DNA of 64,000 bases. Origin: an uncultured Lachnospiraceae bacterium. GTDB taxonomy: Bacteria; Bacillota; Clostridia; Lachnospirales; Lachnospiraceae. Of this stretch, positions 1 through 8,882 are shown in pieces; the first letter of the stretch is position 1, and each line of letters opens with the position of its first letter. The DNA lies in NCBI GenBank assembly GCA_947164865.1, contig CAMUYA010000013.1, positions 1 through 64,000 of the forward strand, in the 5' to 3' direction. A model generated the notes under the pieces. That model searched no databases and had not been told where the DNA came from. It was given only the letters and a program-made list of their open reading frames with translations. Made by a program: the position numbers and the translations under genes.

Positions 1-79
1 TAATGTAAAAAAATACAGCTATAAGCAGGATGAGTATGACACCCAGCAAAATCAAAACAATCTTCATGACCTTTTTCAT
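1..79 (-). CDS. N-terminus of a small membrane protein (partial)
   Basis: A reading frame starts with ATG at 77-79 behind a perfect AAGGAGG at 85-91 and runs off the left edge of the window. The 26 visible residues begin MKKVMK and continue as an uninterrupted hydrophobic segment (IVLILLGVILILLIAVFFY), so this is a signal anchor or first membrane helix. It is divergent from the TetR gene and shares its operator region, so it is probably the regulator's target. Function cannot be told from this fragment. Confidence 0.7.
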   Translation of the reverse strand, partial: MKKVMKIVLILLGVILILLIAVFFYI

Positions 80-89
80 GCCGCCCTCC

Positions 90-145
90 TTGACAACTCG
101 ATGAAACAAGTGTATCATAAATCTATTGATGATACAAGTGTTTCA
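90..145 (+). promoter_or_regulatory. Promoter with two TetR-type operator palindromes
   Basis: TTGACA at 90-95 and TATCAT at 113-118, 17 bp apart, make a good sigma-A promoter for the TetR gene. Two 16-bp near-palindromes of form TGAWACA-AG-TGTWTCA lie at 102-117 and 130-145. The first sits between the -35 and -10 elements and the second just after the -10. The two sites are also inverted copies of each other. TetR-family repressors bind such palindromes as dimers, so autorepression and control of the divergent gene are inferred. Confidence 0.65.
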
Positions 146-182
146 GCAAAATGATACATATCCGGGAGGTTTGTTTCATCGC

Positions 183-713
183 ATGAACAATGAACAAAAA
201 AATACATATGTCAAAAAGCAGATCCTAACTGCGCTTCTTGATCTTCTGAAGGAGAAGCCTCTCTCCGATATTTCTGTTAGCGAACTAACAAGCAAAGCCG
301 AAATCGGACGCGTCTCTTTTTACCGCAACTACCAGAACAAAGAGGATATTCTGAAAGAAGAGTCGGACCGGCTCATTAAGGAATGGGGAAGGCTATATGA
401 GTCTAACCCCGAATCAACGCCGGAGAGTTTGTTCCCCTCATTATTCGATTTTTACCGTGATCATAGAGAGTTTTATACCATTCTCTATAATGCAGGTATG
501 TCCTCCATCATGATGGAAACCATAATTAGCACCATTCAGATAATGCCTGAAATGCCCAACCTTGAAGCATACATGAAATCTTTTTGGGCATATGGCATTT
601 ACGGATGGATGCTGGAATGGATCAAACGCGGTATGCATGAAAGCGGCGATGAATTAAAGGCTCTCTTTGCACTTGCTCACCAAGGGAACGAAAACAAAGG
701 TGATGCTTCTTAA
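183..713 (+). CDS. TetR/AcrR-family transcriptional regulator
   Basis: A 176-residue DNA-binding repressor. The N-terminal helix-turn-helix is at about residues 29-51 (SELTSKAEIGRVSFYRNYQN, with the usual FYR-Y-NKEDIL ending). The C-terminal ligand-binding half, with FYTILYNAG and a C-terminal W-LEW-KRGM, resembles the TetR_C_8 class. The start is ATG 183, behind GGGAGG at 164-169. An upstream in-frame ATG at 126 was not used because it lies inside the operator region. The gene is divergent from a small membrane protein. The ligand is unknown; it is probably a local autoregulator unrelated to the CIS locus. Confidence 0.85.
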   Translation: MNNEQKNTYVKKQILTALLDLLKEKPLSDISVSELTSKAEIGRVSFYRNYQNKEDILKEESDRLIKEWGRLYESNPESTPESLFPSLFDFYRDHREFYTILYNAGMSSIMMETIISTIQIMPEMPNLEAYMKSFWAYGIYGWMLEWIKRGMHESGDELKALFALAHQGNENKGDAS

Positions 714-747
714 CATAGCCGTTTTCTATTTTTTCAATGATAGTTCG

Positions 748-1041
748 CATCTTTTGACATTCCCCGGAAGGTTTGTTTACTCACACCTACCTTTCAAATT
801 TTTTGTACTTGTTCAATTTAATTATGTCAACATTTTTGTTTGTGTTCAATTTTATTGAAAATACCAGATGTTGTATCTCTGTTATTCTTCAAAATCATCT
901 ACCCTATTCTACATTTTTTACCAACCTATTACATTGGTAAAAAAGTTGGTAAATCATTTCTCCAAATAACAAACCCTCCCTGGTCTGTCAAAGAGCAGAA
1001 TGATTTTCTCATCTTTTGACATTCCCCGGAGGGTTTGTTTA
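748..1041. repeat. 32-bp direct repeat pair with an inverted copy
   Basis: The gene-free stretch 714-1120 holds a 32-bp sequence twice, at 748-779 and 1010-1041, with one mismatch. It contains TTTTGACATTCCCCGG followed by a GGTTTGTTTA tail. A degenerate inverted copy at 968-993 pairs with the second direct copy (12 bp perfect, 968-979 with 1028-1039), so 968-1039 can form a long hairpin. The core CCGGRRGGTTTGTTT also appears at 162-176 in the leader of the TetR gene. It could be a small palindromic mobile element or duplications of that leader. No gene is seen in the stretch. Confidence 0.6.
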
Positions 1042-1120
1042 ATGGTAATATCAGAGTAATGGTTACCTGCATGTAATTTCACCCTGAATCATATTTTTGA
1101 GTTTGATCTGCTGTTCCGGC

Positions 1121-3043
1121 TTATCTCATATTCTTGATACTGATGCCGTCGATCTCATTATTCTTAAGTATCTTAAATGTTTTCCTGTAAAGATCATTCC
1201 TTCTTTCCGTCAGAAGATACTCAACATCCTGTTTTACTCCGGGATCGTTGAACAGCTCCGTAAGGAAGGGCGCATATCTCGTTCCGCTTCCTTCGATGAC
1301 CTCTTTTTTGTAATCGTCAAAATTCTTGCCCTTGTTGTAGCTCCGCCCGACGCTGTCAGTTGCCGCATCAAGACAGTCCGCCGCCATAACGATATCTATT
1401 ATTGTCTTGTAAGGACTCTTAAAGGTATCAAATTCCTCCGGATAGCCTCTTGAGCAGTCATACCAGAGATGATGTCCCTTTATCACATCGACATATTCCT
1501 TTGTTGAGTTGTTCTTTGCTGCGATCTGCGCCCCGATGACCGGGTGTTTTTTTATAAGCGCGAATTCCTCATCAAGAAGGCTTCTGCCGTACATCGTTAT
1601 GACATCAAGTATAAAAAGCTTACCCAGGTCGTGGCACAGGGCGGCATGGTATGCAAAATCCGTTATTCTCTCACGGTTTGCGATAACACTCTCAACCGAA
1701 TCGCACCCCGGGAAGCCCGTAAATCTCTCAGGTGCGATGTCAAACAGATGTCTTACAAGGCTTTCCGTTATATCCGCTACCATATTGATGTGGATATATG
1801 TGGGCGGATGCATGGCCGCGAACATTTTAAGACAGAACTCCTCCATCGTCATCGCCCCCGGTACCTCCCGGAAATAATTCGGGAAATTGGTCACAAGAGT
1901 AACGCATTTCAGATAGGTTGAGCTTGTCTTCGGTATATGGAGCAAATAGTCTATCACTGATCTTTCGATCGTATAATACCGCTCCGCGTCCTTTTCGCCG
2001 AGCTCCATCTTCTCGGTTATCCGGAAGAAGGATGCGGGTGTATCAAGATTTTTATTAATTCCGGTTAGCGTATAATCCTCCCGGTCCCTGTTCTCGTATG
2101 TAAGATAGAAGGCATCGGCGGCCTCGCGCTCCGAAATATATCCGGCCTGTATCGAGGCGAGAAACTTAAGATCCTCTTCCTGCTCGATATTTACAAAGGA
2201 ATGTATATCATCCCTCCCTCTGTTTTTAAGGAAGTCCACAGCCTTCTCTGCATACTCATAGGCCTTTTTCGCCGTCCCAACAGACAGTCTCGAATAAGCC
2301 AGAAAGCTTCCGTAATAATAAATCCTGAATTCATATTTTCCCCAGTCAAACTCCGGGAGCATCTCATGATAGTAGGGATCCTCAAGTATCCTGACTCCCT
2401 CCTCAAGGACTTTAAAGGGCTTCTCCCAGTACTCCTCGGGCTGTTCCTCCTCGGTGCTTTCAAACAAAAGCGTTGCCATTATGGAAAAATGGAGCGCTGA
2501 GGATCTTGCATCTTCACTGAGAGTGGCGAACCTGTCCTTCTCAATGTATCCCATAAGCTCTTTGTAGTTCTCATAAGCGGCTTTTCTTATCTCCTCCGCC
2601 TTTTTTGTCCTGAATCTCGTAAGTCCCGAGATTATGATATAATCCCTTTGAACCTTTTTCGCGATAGAGATAACATACCCGTTAGTATCCCCCGAATCCG
2701 CGGAGCGTATGTCATCTTCCATCAATCTGTTGGTTATGAGATCCGAAAGATTGATATCCACCTCCCCGAAGGTTTTTTCATCAAACAGAAGGTCGGAAAA
2801 TTCCTCCAGTCTCTCCCTGACTTCGTCTGTCAGAACCACATCCGCCGAAAGATTCGGCTTTACAAGCTCCTCTATAACTTTTCTGTTTTCTCCGGCCATC
2901 TTTCCGATCATGGAGAAGTTGTCAAGAAGTATCCTGCTGTATTCTCCTGCGTCTTCTACCTTTTCAAGATCCGGCGTGGACAATCGCCTTATCTGCTTCA
3001 TTCTGTCCACATATTCCTCAAGATCCCGGGTTTCAATACTCAT
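1121..3043 (-). CDS. HD-GYP-like phosphohydrolase
   Basis: A 640-residue protein. The first roughly 420 residues are alpha-helical and resemble no domain I can name. The C-terminal part has an HD phosphohydrolase domain: H-D-L-G-K at about 471-475, an HP at about 500, GHH around 523, a GYPEEF stretch in place of the HD-GYP signature, and D-x-x-D-A-A-T at about 556-562. HD-GYP enzymes hydrolyse cyclic di-GMP, and the near-match suggests a cyclic dinucleotide or other nucleotide substrate. The start is the ATG after GAAGGTG; a GTG one codon earlier is possible. No membrane segment is visible. It is divergent from budA with no functional link seen. Confidence 0.75.
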   Translation of the reverse strand: MSIETRDLEEYVDRMKQIRRLSTPDLEKVEDAGEYSRILLDNFSMIGKMAGENRKVIEELVKPNLSADVVLTDEVRERLEEFSDLLFDEKTFGEVDINLSDLITNRLMEDDIRSADSGDTNGYVISIAKKVQRDYIIISGLTRFRTKKAEEIRKAAYENYKELMGYIEKDRFATLSEDARSSALHFSIMATLLFESTEEEQPEEYWEKPFKVLEEGVRILEDPYYHEMLPEFDWGKYEFRIYYYGSFLAYSRLSVGTAKKAYEYAEKAVDFLKNRGRDDIHSFVNIEQEEDLKFLASIQAGYISEREAADAFYLTYENRDREDYTLTGINKNLDTPASFFRITEKMELGEKDAERYYTIERSVIDYLLHIPKTSSTYLKCVTLVTNFPNYFREVPGAMTMEEFCLKMFAAMHPPTYIHINMVADITESLVRHLFDIAPERFTGFPGCDSVESVIANRERITDFAYHAALCHDLGKLFILDVITMYGRSLLDEEFALIKKHPVIGAQIAAKNNSTKEYVDVIKGHHLWYDCSRGYPEEFDTFKSPYKTIIDIVMAADCLDAATDSVGRSYNKGKNFDDYKKEVIEGSGTRYAPFLTELFNDPGVKQDVEYLLTERRNDLYRKTFKILKNNEIDGISIKNMR

Positions 3044-3161
3044 CACTTACACCTTCAAATACTCATTATATTATTTACAACAGTTAAAATAATACTACCA
3101 TTAAACATTAAGAATCTCAAGGAAATGAGATCCCTGACTGTGGTAATCCTCGTTTCATATA

Positions 3162-3170
3162 TGGTATAAT
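3162..3170 (+). promoter_or_regulatory. Extended -10 promoter for budA
   Basis: TGGTATAAT is a perfect extended -10 element (TGn-TATAAT) about 80 bp before the acetolactate decarboxylase start. No good -35 hexamer stands at 17 bp spacing, which fits an extended -10 promoter. On the other strand a TATAAT (complement of 3065-3070) lies about 20 bp before the HD gene and may serve it. Confidence 0.5.
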
Positions 3171-3246
3171 TCCATTTGATAACATCTGTGGATTTGATGC
3201 ACGAATTTTCCGTTTGCGTGTATAAAGCGTATAAGAGAGGGAAAAT

Positions 3247-3978
3247 ATGGACGAAAATAATACTAAGATCTATCAGGTATCTACTCTTCAGGCTCTTGCT
3301 ATGGGATATACAAAGCATGTGGTTACTGTTAAAGAATTACTTGAGCATGGAGATACCGGTCTCGGAACCTTTGAAAATGTGGATGGAGAGATGATAGTTG
3401 CAGATGGTCACTGCTACAGGGCGCTAGAAGACGGTCGTGTTACCGAGGCCCCGGATGAGCTTGGCGTCCCCTTTTCATCCGTCACCATGCTGAAGGGGCA
3501 AAGAGAATTTGATATAAACGATATTGACAGTATAAGCGATCTGAAGATCCTGCTCAACAACAAGGTGGAGGAGGGATTCGGATTAAACAGTATGCATGTG
3601 GTAAGGATCGACGGGCATTTTTCGAAGCTGTACGCAAGATCGGAGGCAGGATATGAATCCCGTTTTTTGTCTCTTAAAAATATTCTTTCCAAAACCCAGA
3701 AGGACTTTCATTTTGAGGATATAGACGGAACACTGGTATGCATCTATTATCCCGATTTTATGGATGGTATAAATGCTGCCGGGTGGCATTTGCACTTTAT
3801 TTCCGCAGATAGGCAAAAAGGTGGGCATGTGTTTGAATTGGAGCTTAAAACCGCTAAGGCAAGGCTCGACAAGATAAGCCGGATCGAGATCCAGCTTCCC
3901 ACTGATATTGAATTTGATATCTATTCTTTAAAAGAAGCCTCTAACGATGAGATAAAGCAGGTTGAGCAGGGAAAATGA
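3247..3978 (+). CDS. budA: Alpha-acetolactate decarboxylase
   Basis: Converts alpha-acetolactate to acetoin and CO2 (EC 4.1.1.5) in the cytoplasm, the overflow branch from pyruvate. The 243-residue length is normal for the family. Typical blocks are YQVSTLQALAMG near the N-terminus, GDTGLGTFENVDGEM around 35-49, and the zinc site GWHLHFISADRQKGGHV, giving the three histidine ligands H181, H183 and H194. E48 lies in the conserved DGE. The start at 3247 follows AGAGAGGG. The gene stands alone, with no acetolactate synthase beside it, so acetolactate must come from synthases elsewhere. The C-terminus (EVKQ-like tail) is not conserved. Confidence 0.93.
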   Translation: MDENNTKIYQVSTLQALAMGYTKHVVTVKELLEHGDTGLGTFENVDGEMIVADGHCYRALEDGRVTEAPDELGVPFSSVTMLKGQREFDINDIDSISDLKILLNNKVEEGFGLNSMHVVRIDGHFSKLYARSEAGYESRFLSLKNILSKTQKDFHFEDIDGTLVCIYYPDFMDGINAAGWHLHFISADRQKGGHVFELELKTAKARLDKISRIEIQLPTDIEFDIYSLKEASNDEIKQVEQGK

Positions 3979-3996
3979 TCCGGCTTCCCTGCTTTA
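3966..3996 (+). terminator. Possible terminator hairpin at the end of budA
   Basis: GCAGGGAA (3966-3973) pairs with TTCCCTGC (3985-3992), and TTT follows. The budA stop codon lies in the loop. The T tract is short, so efficiency is uncertain. Confidence 0.4.
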
Positions 3997-4035
3997 ACCT
4001 GCACAGGTACGTGGTCACGCATTACTCTCTCAGGA

Positions 4036-4170
4036 CTAATCAAGTATCCTGTCTTTCTTTGCTTTGTATACCTCCTCCTCATTAAAGGCTGTCTCCGTGC
4101 CCTCATCCTTCATCAGCGTCTCATAGCGGTCAAACAGTGCCGCTGCATCAAAGCTCTTTAGATCACTTGC
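4036..4170 (-). pseudogene. Start-less coding tail downstream of the SGNH gene
   Basis: Directly after the stop of the SGNH gene, another frame stays open for 44 codons and ends in TAG at 4036-4038. It reads DLKSFDAAALFDRYETLMKD and then an acidic and basic tail ending KKDRILD. No start codon precedes it. Its first five residues, DLKSF, repeat the last DLKSF of the upstream protein, because a 15-bp sequence (4150-4164 and 4175-4189) is repeated 25 bp apart. This looks like a former C-terminus cut off by a 25-bp duplication. It could also be chance openness. Confidence 0.4.
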
Positions 4171-5107
4171 TCAGAAAGCTCTTTAAATCCTTGGCCAGCT
4201 GCCGGGCACGGAGCTCGGCCCCCGCGCTGTTAAGGTGAACATCCGAATCATAGAAATAATCATAATCAAACATATAATCGGTAAATTCACTGATGACCGG
4301 ACAGTCAAGCTTTTCTTCCAGTTCTTTTTGAAACTTCTCAAATTCCGCAGCTTCCGCGGTATTAAAACCTTTTCCTATGGGATAGCCCGCCACTACAAGA
4401 GTCGCTCCCCTTTCGGTCAGGTATTTGTTGAGCTCATTTATCCTGTTTACCGATTCATCGCTTATCCTGCCCGGTTGAACGGGTTCGTCAAAGGTATACT
4501 CTCTCTCCCCCCGGAATCTGACGATATCTCCCCTCTCCGAGACGGAATCCCTTGAGTAAACGCTGTCGTAATACCGGTTTCCTTCACCGGATGCGTGCAG
4601 CGCAAGGCTTCTTTTAAGATATACCGGAAAGAACTCCGCCATCCTGGGAATATTCTTCCATCCGATAAGCCTCCAGATGCTTACATGATCCTCCACAGTG
4701 GCCCATGCCGCAATGGGATCATGCAACTTCTCATCGTCATCATAATCATTATGGCAAATTACATAGATATCACCGGGAACCACATTCAGCTTACTCATTT
4801 CCTCATGAAAATAGTTGCCGATCTCAGCATTGAGTCCCATGTTCACAACCGGCATCCCAAGCTCTTTTTCGAGAAGCTCTGAGTCCATTCCGAATGAGAG
4901 GTTCGAATTCCCGAGAAGCACGATCTTGGGTTCTTTTACCGATCTGAGCCTTCTTACCTTATCTATGACGGATGCATTGTAGGTTCCCGCATACTGAGGA
5001 AGGATCAAAAACACATACGAAACCATAAGAGCGCAGAAAATGATCAGCTTGATCACAAATACAATATTCTTTTTAGAATTGGAAGTAGATAAACTGTGTA
5101 TGCTCAT
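4163..5107 (-). CDS. SGNH-fold envelope O-acyltransferase partner
   Basis: A 314-residue protein with one N-terminal membrane segment (about 14-37) and an extracytoplasmic SGNH-like domain. The nucleophile block is LLGNSNLSFG (S68) and the Asp-His block near the end is DSDVHLN (D289, H291). Proteins of this kind (DltD/AlgJ/AlgX-like) take acyl groups moved across the membrane by an MBOAT protein and transfer them to a cell-surface polymer. The start overlaps the upstream MBOAT gene by 35 bp, which supports a working pair. The C-terminus may be truncated: a continuation lies in another frame just downstream. The polymer substrate is unknown. Confidence 0.75.
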   Translation of the reverse strand: MSIHSLSTSNSKKNIVFVIKLIIFCALMVSYVFLILPQYAGTYNASVIDKVRRLRSVKEPKIVLLGNSNLSFGMDSELLEKELGMPVVNMGLNAEIGNYFHEEMSKLNVVPGDIYVICHNDYDDDEKLHDPIAAWATVEDHVSIWRLIGWKNIPRMAEFFPVYLKRSLALHASGEGNRYYDSVYSRDSVSERGDIVRFRGEREYTFDEPVQPGRISDESVNRINELNKYLTERGATLVVAGYPIGKGFNTAEAAEFEKFQKELEEKLDCPVISEFTDYMFDYDYFYDSDVHLNSAGAELRARQLAKDLKSFLSK

Positions 5108-6572
5108 ATCCTTTTCCGTAAAATCCCCAATAAATTATAAACAGCGCCATGCATATATATATGATCCAGCGCAGCACTATCTGTCTGTCAAAAACAAGGG
5201 ACGTAAGATCTTTCCCTTTAGCCTTGAAAATATCAAGTATCACCATGATACCAAGAGGCACCAGCACTCCGAGCATTGCCTGAGGATCCGCAAAAAGCTT
5301 TGCGAATTCGAAATTGATAAACCATGCGGGTCTGAAATCCCCAAATATGGCCGCTATAAGTTTTACAGCCTGGGGAAGGCTCCCCGCACGGAAGAATATC
5401 CAGGTGAGTGTAACGATGAAAAATGTGATAAACCGTCTTACCCACATATAAAAAGGATCGTCCGTCCTTATATTCAATCCGGTGTCAGCCTTCACCTTAA
5501 GAGGTTTTAGCAGATCCTCCGCGATCAGGAGGATCCCGTTTATTAATCCCCACGCAACAAAATGCCATGCGGCTCCATGCCAAAGGCCCGACAGCAGGAA
5601 TACGATGATCGTATTTATGTACTTTCTGACCTTTCCCTTTCTGTTCCCGCCAAGTGGGATATACAGATAATCCCTGAACCATGAAGTGAGGGAAATATGC
5701 CATCTTCTCCAGAAATCCCCCACTGAAAGCCCCATATAAGGAGTGTCGAAATTGGGGGTCAGTCTGATCCCCAGCACTCTTGCAGAGCCTATCGCTATCT
5801 GGGTATATCCGTTGAAATCAAAATATATCCTGAAAGAAAACAGGATCGACGCAAACAGGATCATCATTCCTGAATAATCCCCCGGAGAAGCGAATACAGG
5901 GTCGATAACAGCGGCAATGCTGTCAGCCGCCACCATTTTCATGAATATTCCGTAGGCCATGGTAAGAAGGCCTTTCCTTGCATTTTCGGCATCAAAATCT
6001 CTCTCCTCGCGCAGCTGCGCGAGAAGATTCTTCGATCTCTCGATAGGGCCTGCAACAAGCTGGGGAAAGAAGGATACAAAGAGAGCATATCGGAAAGGAT
6101 TCCTCTCGGCTCTTACTTCCCCCCTGTATACATCGATCGTATAACCCAGTGCCTGAAAAATATAGAAAGATATGCCGACCGGGAGAAGCACATCCGTAGC
6201 GGGTATGTTTAGCGACAATCCCGTCGCCGACAGGACCTTATTTATACTCTCCACAGTGAATCCTATATATTTGAAGTAAAAAAGAAGTCCGAGATTAAGC
6301 ACTATCGCAAGCGAAAGAAAAAGGCGTTTACCGCCTGTCGGATTTTTCGCATCTTTTTCTTCTGCCGTACGAAAGTGATCGATCCCGAGAGCACAAAGAT
6401 ATGTTACAGCCGTGGATGCAAAGAGCAGAAGTCCATACTTTGCATTCCACGACATATAAAAATAATAGCCGGCCACCAGCAGCCAGTACATTCTGACCTT
6501 TTGGGGCAGCACATAATAAAGCAGTACTACCGCCGGAAAAAAGATCAGATAATTGATTGAAATAAACGACAT
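5073..6572 (-). CDS. MBOAT-family membrane O-acyltransferase (AlgI/DltB-like)
   Basis: A 499-residue polytopic membrane protein of normal family length. The MBOAT hallmarks are present: FFPQLVAGPIER around 168-179, FWRRWHISLTSWFRDYLYIP around 287-306, and the invariant active-site histidine in LLSGLWHGAAWHF (H332). It would carry acetyl or acyl groups across the membrane to the SGNH partner encoded downstream. Its ATG lies 3 bp after the stop of the 755-aa candidate cargo gene, behind a GGGGGAG, so it is read as part of the CIS-side operon. Its target (wall polymer, exopolysaccharide or teichoic acid) cannot be told. Confidence 0.88.
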   Translation of the reverse strand: MSFISINYLIFFPAVVLLYYVLPQKVRMYWLLVAGYYFYMSWNAKYGLLLFASTAVTYLCALGIDHFRTAEEKDAKNPTGGKRLFLSLAIVLNLGLLFYFKYIGFTVESINKVLSATGLSLNIPATDVLLPVGISFYIFQALGYTIDVYRGEVRAERNPFRYALFVSFFPQLVAGPIERSKNLLAQLREERDFDAENARKGLLTMAYGIFMKMVAADSIAAVIDPVFASPGDYSGMMILFASILFSFRIYFDFNGYTQIAIGSARVLGIRLTPNFDTPYMGLSVGDFWRRWHISLTSWFRDYLYIPLGGNRKGKVRKYINTIIVFLLSGLWHGAAWHFVAWGLINGILLIAEDLLKPLKVKADTGLNIRTDDPFYMWVRRFITFFIVTLTWIFFRAGSLPQAVKLIAAIFGDFRPAWFINFEFAKLFADPQAMLGVLVPLGIMVILDIFKAKGKDLTSLVFDRQIVLRWIIYICMALFIIYWGFYGKGYEHTQFIYFQF

Positions 6573-6575
6573 TTA

Positions 6576-8843
6576 TCAAGCTCCCCCTGCCTGCAGGAAC
6601 ATACTCATGACAAGCTGTTTCAGTCTGCTGTCATTTTCCTTGAGGCAGCGTATGCATTCCGATGCTTTATCTTTATATTGACCGCCGGAAGCGGATCCGA
6701 TACCGGGGATTATATACAGATTCCCCAACTGTTCTATAAAGCTGATCCAGAATCTCTCAGGGTCAGCACCTTCCATCACACCGCCCATGATAGCGATAAT
6801 GGTTCCAAGCTTTTCGGTACCTTTTTCTTTTTCAAGTGCCTTGCATAAGCACTCCGACAACAGCCCCGCATTTGTCTCGTGACTGTCTCCCGCAAAGATA
6901 TCATCCGCCTCTGCATTTATATCTCCGAAGGCCTCGATATATTCTGCGGCGCGTTTTGCCTCAGCAGGTTTTGCCTCAGCAGGTTTGGCCTCAGCAGGTT
7001 TGGCTTTTGCTCTTCTCTTATGTCTGTCCACAGCTGATTTGGAACGGGGCCTCCCGGCTTTCTTTTCTCTCTGCTTTGCCTTTTCCGCCTCCTCTTTATC
7101 CGCTATTTCCTTGACCACATCGGTCGGGAGCTTGAGTCCCTCACGAATGATCTTTTCCTCGACTTCTACATCCTGGATCACTATCTCTTCACCGTCCTCG
7201 TCCTCGAATACCTGAGGCTCGGCTTCCTCTTTGATCTCTGCTGTGATATCTTCGCCGAGGGATTCTTTGGACTTCGCCGCAAAGGTCTTATACATAAGAC
7301 CGGGTTCGGATATATCTATTCCGTCCATCATTCCATCAATGCCGCTTGACTCATCGATCACCTCAAACATAGTCTTCTTACCGGTCGGTACCATATACGC
7401 GATCAGGGCAAGGCGGAGCATTAAGAGTTCCTCCTTCGATGCTCCCATCATATTATAAGCCCACAGGATGTTTCTTGCGGACTTTTCCTTTGCTGCTTTC
7501 GCGATGGATTCTTCGGTGAGCTCCTGAGTCTTAAGCTCTCCCTTATCGCCGGAAATGGTGCGAAGGAATCCTTCTTTGCTTACGGCTTCCGCTGCGAGAG
7601 TATCCTTTGTGCCAAGTGTTTCATCCAGCTTTTTGCTGGTATCTTCGGCGTTTGCGGTTACAGGCTGTGCTTTCTGCTTGGGCGGAAGCTCTAACTTATG
7701 AGTGTCCTTCTCCGGATCATCAAGATCAATACCATAAAGCAGAAAGAACTCTCTTGCCTCCTTGCTGACTTCATCCCTGTCGACAGAGGCGTTAGCATGG
7801 CCTTTACGCCTTGAAAAGATCGATCCGGCCTGACCGAAAAACCTTCCCACACCGCTTTGGGCAGCTCCGAATCTTCCTGGTTTGACCATAAGCTTTTCCG
7901 CATCAGTCAGCTTCTTACGTGTTGCTTTCTCCCCGAATTCACCTTCCTGACGAAGCTTTGCTTCCTCCGACTGGCCTCTTTCCTTCGCAACTCTCCGTAT
8001 CGATCTCTTGCTCTTCTCGTCTCCCAAAAATTGTGAGAAATCTCCGTTTTTTTTCATCTTTCCGATGAGATCGGTATTGACACTCAGATCGGGACCCGAT
8101 CCCATATTCATCTTTTTGACATCATCCTCAGTCATCTCGGTAAGCATACGCCTTAAGGAGATGCCGGGTGTTTCGTTTCTGTCGGCGATACCCCCGGTAT
8201 TTACCGCATTATCGAGAAGTGACATCTGATCGAACAGAGTTCCTTTATCTCCGGATACTTCCTCGATGTAATCCGCACCTTTGCGGTAATCCGCGTACCC
8301 TCCCTCAGTAATGGTATATCCTCTTGCTCCTTCGGCTCCGCCTCCAAGCATCAAGGATGAACGGATGGTTCCTTCCTTATCCGCCACATCAGGATCGAGT
8401 TCCGTCTCAAGAGACTCCGTCACTATCCTTTCCGCTTTCTTCCTGATAGCTTGCTGTTTTTCTTTGTATCTTGCTTCAATCTTGGCGCGCTCAGCCTTTA
8501 GTCTGGCAACTTCCTTATCCCGCTCCTCCTGGGCTTCTATCTTTTGCGCCTCGGCCATCTCTTCATCATTGGCTTTCACGTCCGAGTCATAAGATCTCTT
8601 CGATCTTAACTCGTCACGTCTGACAGCACTCGAAGACACAGTCTCTATCTGCTTTAATCTGTTATACCTTACAAGAAGGGTGCTCACCTTTGAGAGCGCG
8701 GTCTTGCCCGCAGTTCTTACAAGCTCCGAATCGTAGAGCCTGCGCGCAAACTCCTGCTCGAATTTAGAGGATTCCGCTGCCCACTCGGGTCGTTTGTATT
8801 CTCTTTCGTATATAGGTTTTTTTACTTCTTCTCCGTCTGCCAT
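6576..8843 (-). CDS. Large polar protein of the CIS locus, candidate cargo
   Basis: A 755-residue, highly charged, mostly helical protein that I do not recognise. The start is the ATG after GAGAGGAAC (8843); an earlier TTG would add five residues. An N-terminal coiled-coil region (about 40-150) is followed by a Gly-rich segment. A central helical piece (LWAYNMMGASKEELLMLRLA) comes next, then an acidic linker, a basic stretch, four tandem PAEAK-type pentapeptides (DNA at about 6958-7010) and a compact C-terminal helical domain. There is no signal peptide or membrane segment. It lies after the CIS ATPases and next to the kinase-like gene, the usual place for injected cargo. A structural or chaperone role is equally possible. 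Confidence 0.7.
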   Translation of the reverse strand: MADGEEVKKPIYEREYKRPEWAAESSKFEQEFARRLYDSELVRTAGKTALSKVSTLLVRYNRLKQIETVSSSAVRRDELRSKRSYDSDVKANDEEMAEAQKIEAQEERDKEVARLKAERAKIEARYKEKQQAIRKKAERIVTESLETELDPDVADKEGTIRSSLMLGGGAEGARGYTITEGGYADYRKGADYIEEVSGDKGTLFDQMSLLDNAVNTGGIADRNETPGISLRRMLTEMTEDDVKKMNMGSGPDLSVNTDLIGKMKKNGDFSQFLGDEKSKRSIRRVAKERGQSEEAKLRQEGEFGEKATRKKLTDAEKLMVKPGRFGAAQSGVGRFFGQAGSIFSRRKGHANASVDRDEVSKEAREFFLLYGIDLDDPEKDTHKLELPPKQKAQPVTANAEDTSKKLDETLGTKDTLAAEAVSKEGFLRTISGDKGELKTQELTEESIAKAAKEKSARNILWAYNMMGASKEELLMLRLALIAYMVPTGKKTMFEVIDESSGIDGMMDGIDISEPGLMYKTFAAKSKESLGEDITAEIKEEAEPQVFEDEDGEEIVIQDVEVEEKIIREGLKLPTDVVKEIADKEEAEKAKQREKKAGRPRSKSAVDRHKRRAKAKPAEAKPAEAKPAEAKRAAEYIEAFGDINAEADDIFAGDSHETNAGLLSECLCKALEKEKGTEKLGTIIAIMGGVMEGADPERFWISFIEQLGNLYIIPGIGSASGGQYKDKASECIRCLKENDSRLKQLVMSMFLQAGGA

Positions 8844-8882
8844 ACCCGTTCCTCTCAATTTAAAAGGGCGTTTTTATATCAT

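Noticed and set aside
126..182. Upstream ATG at 126 as TetR start
   Set aside because: It would place the operator and promoter inside the coding region, and GGGAGG stands before ATG 183.
667..858. 63-codon open frame at the end of the TetR gene
   Set aside because: Overlaps TetR and runs into a repeat; no ribosome binding site and no protein-like pattern.
6958..7010. CRISPR or long tandem repeat
   Set aside because: Only four short 15-bp in-frame repeats encoding PAEAK pentapeptides inside a gene; no spacers.
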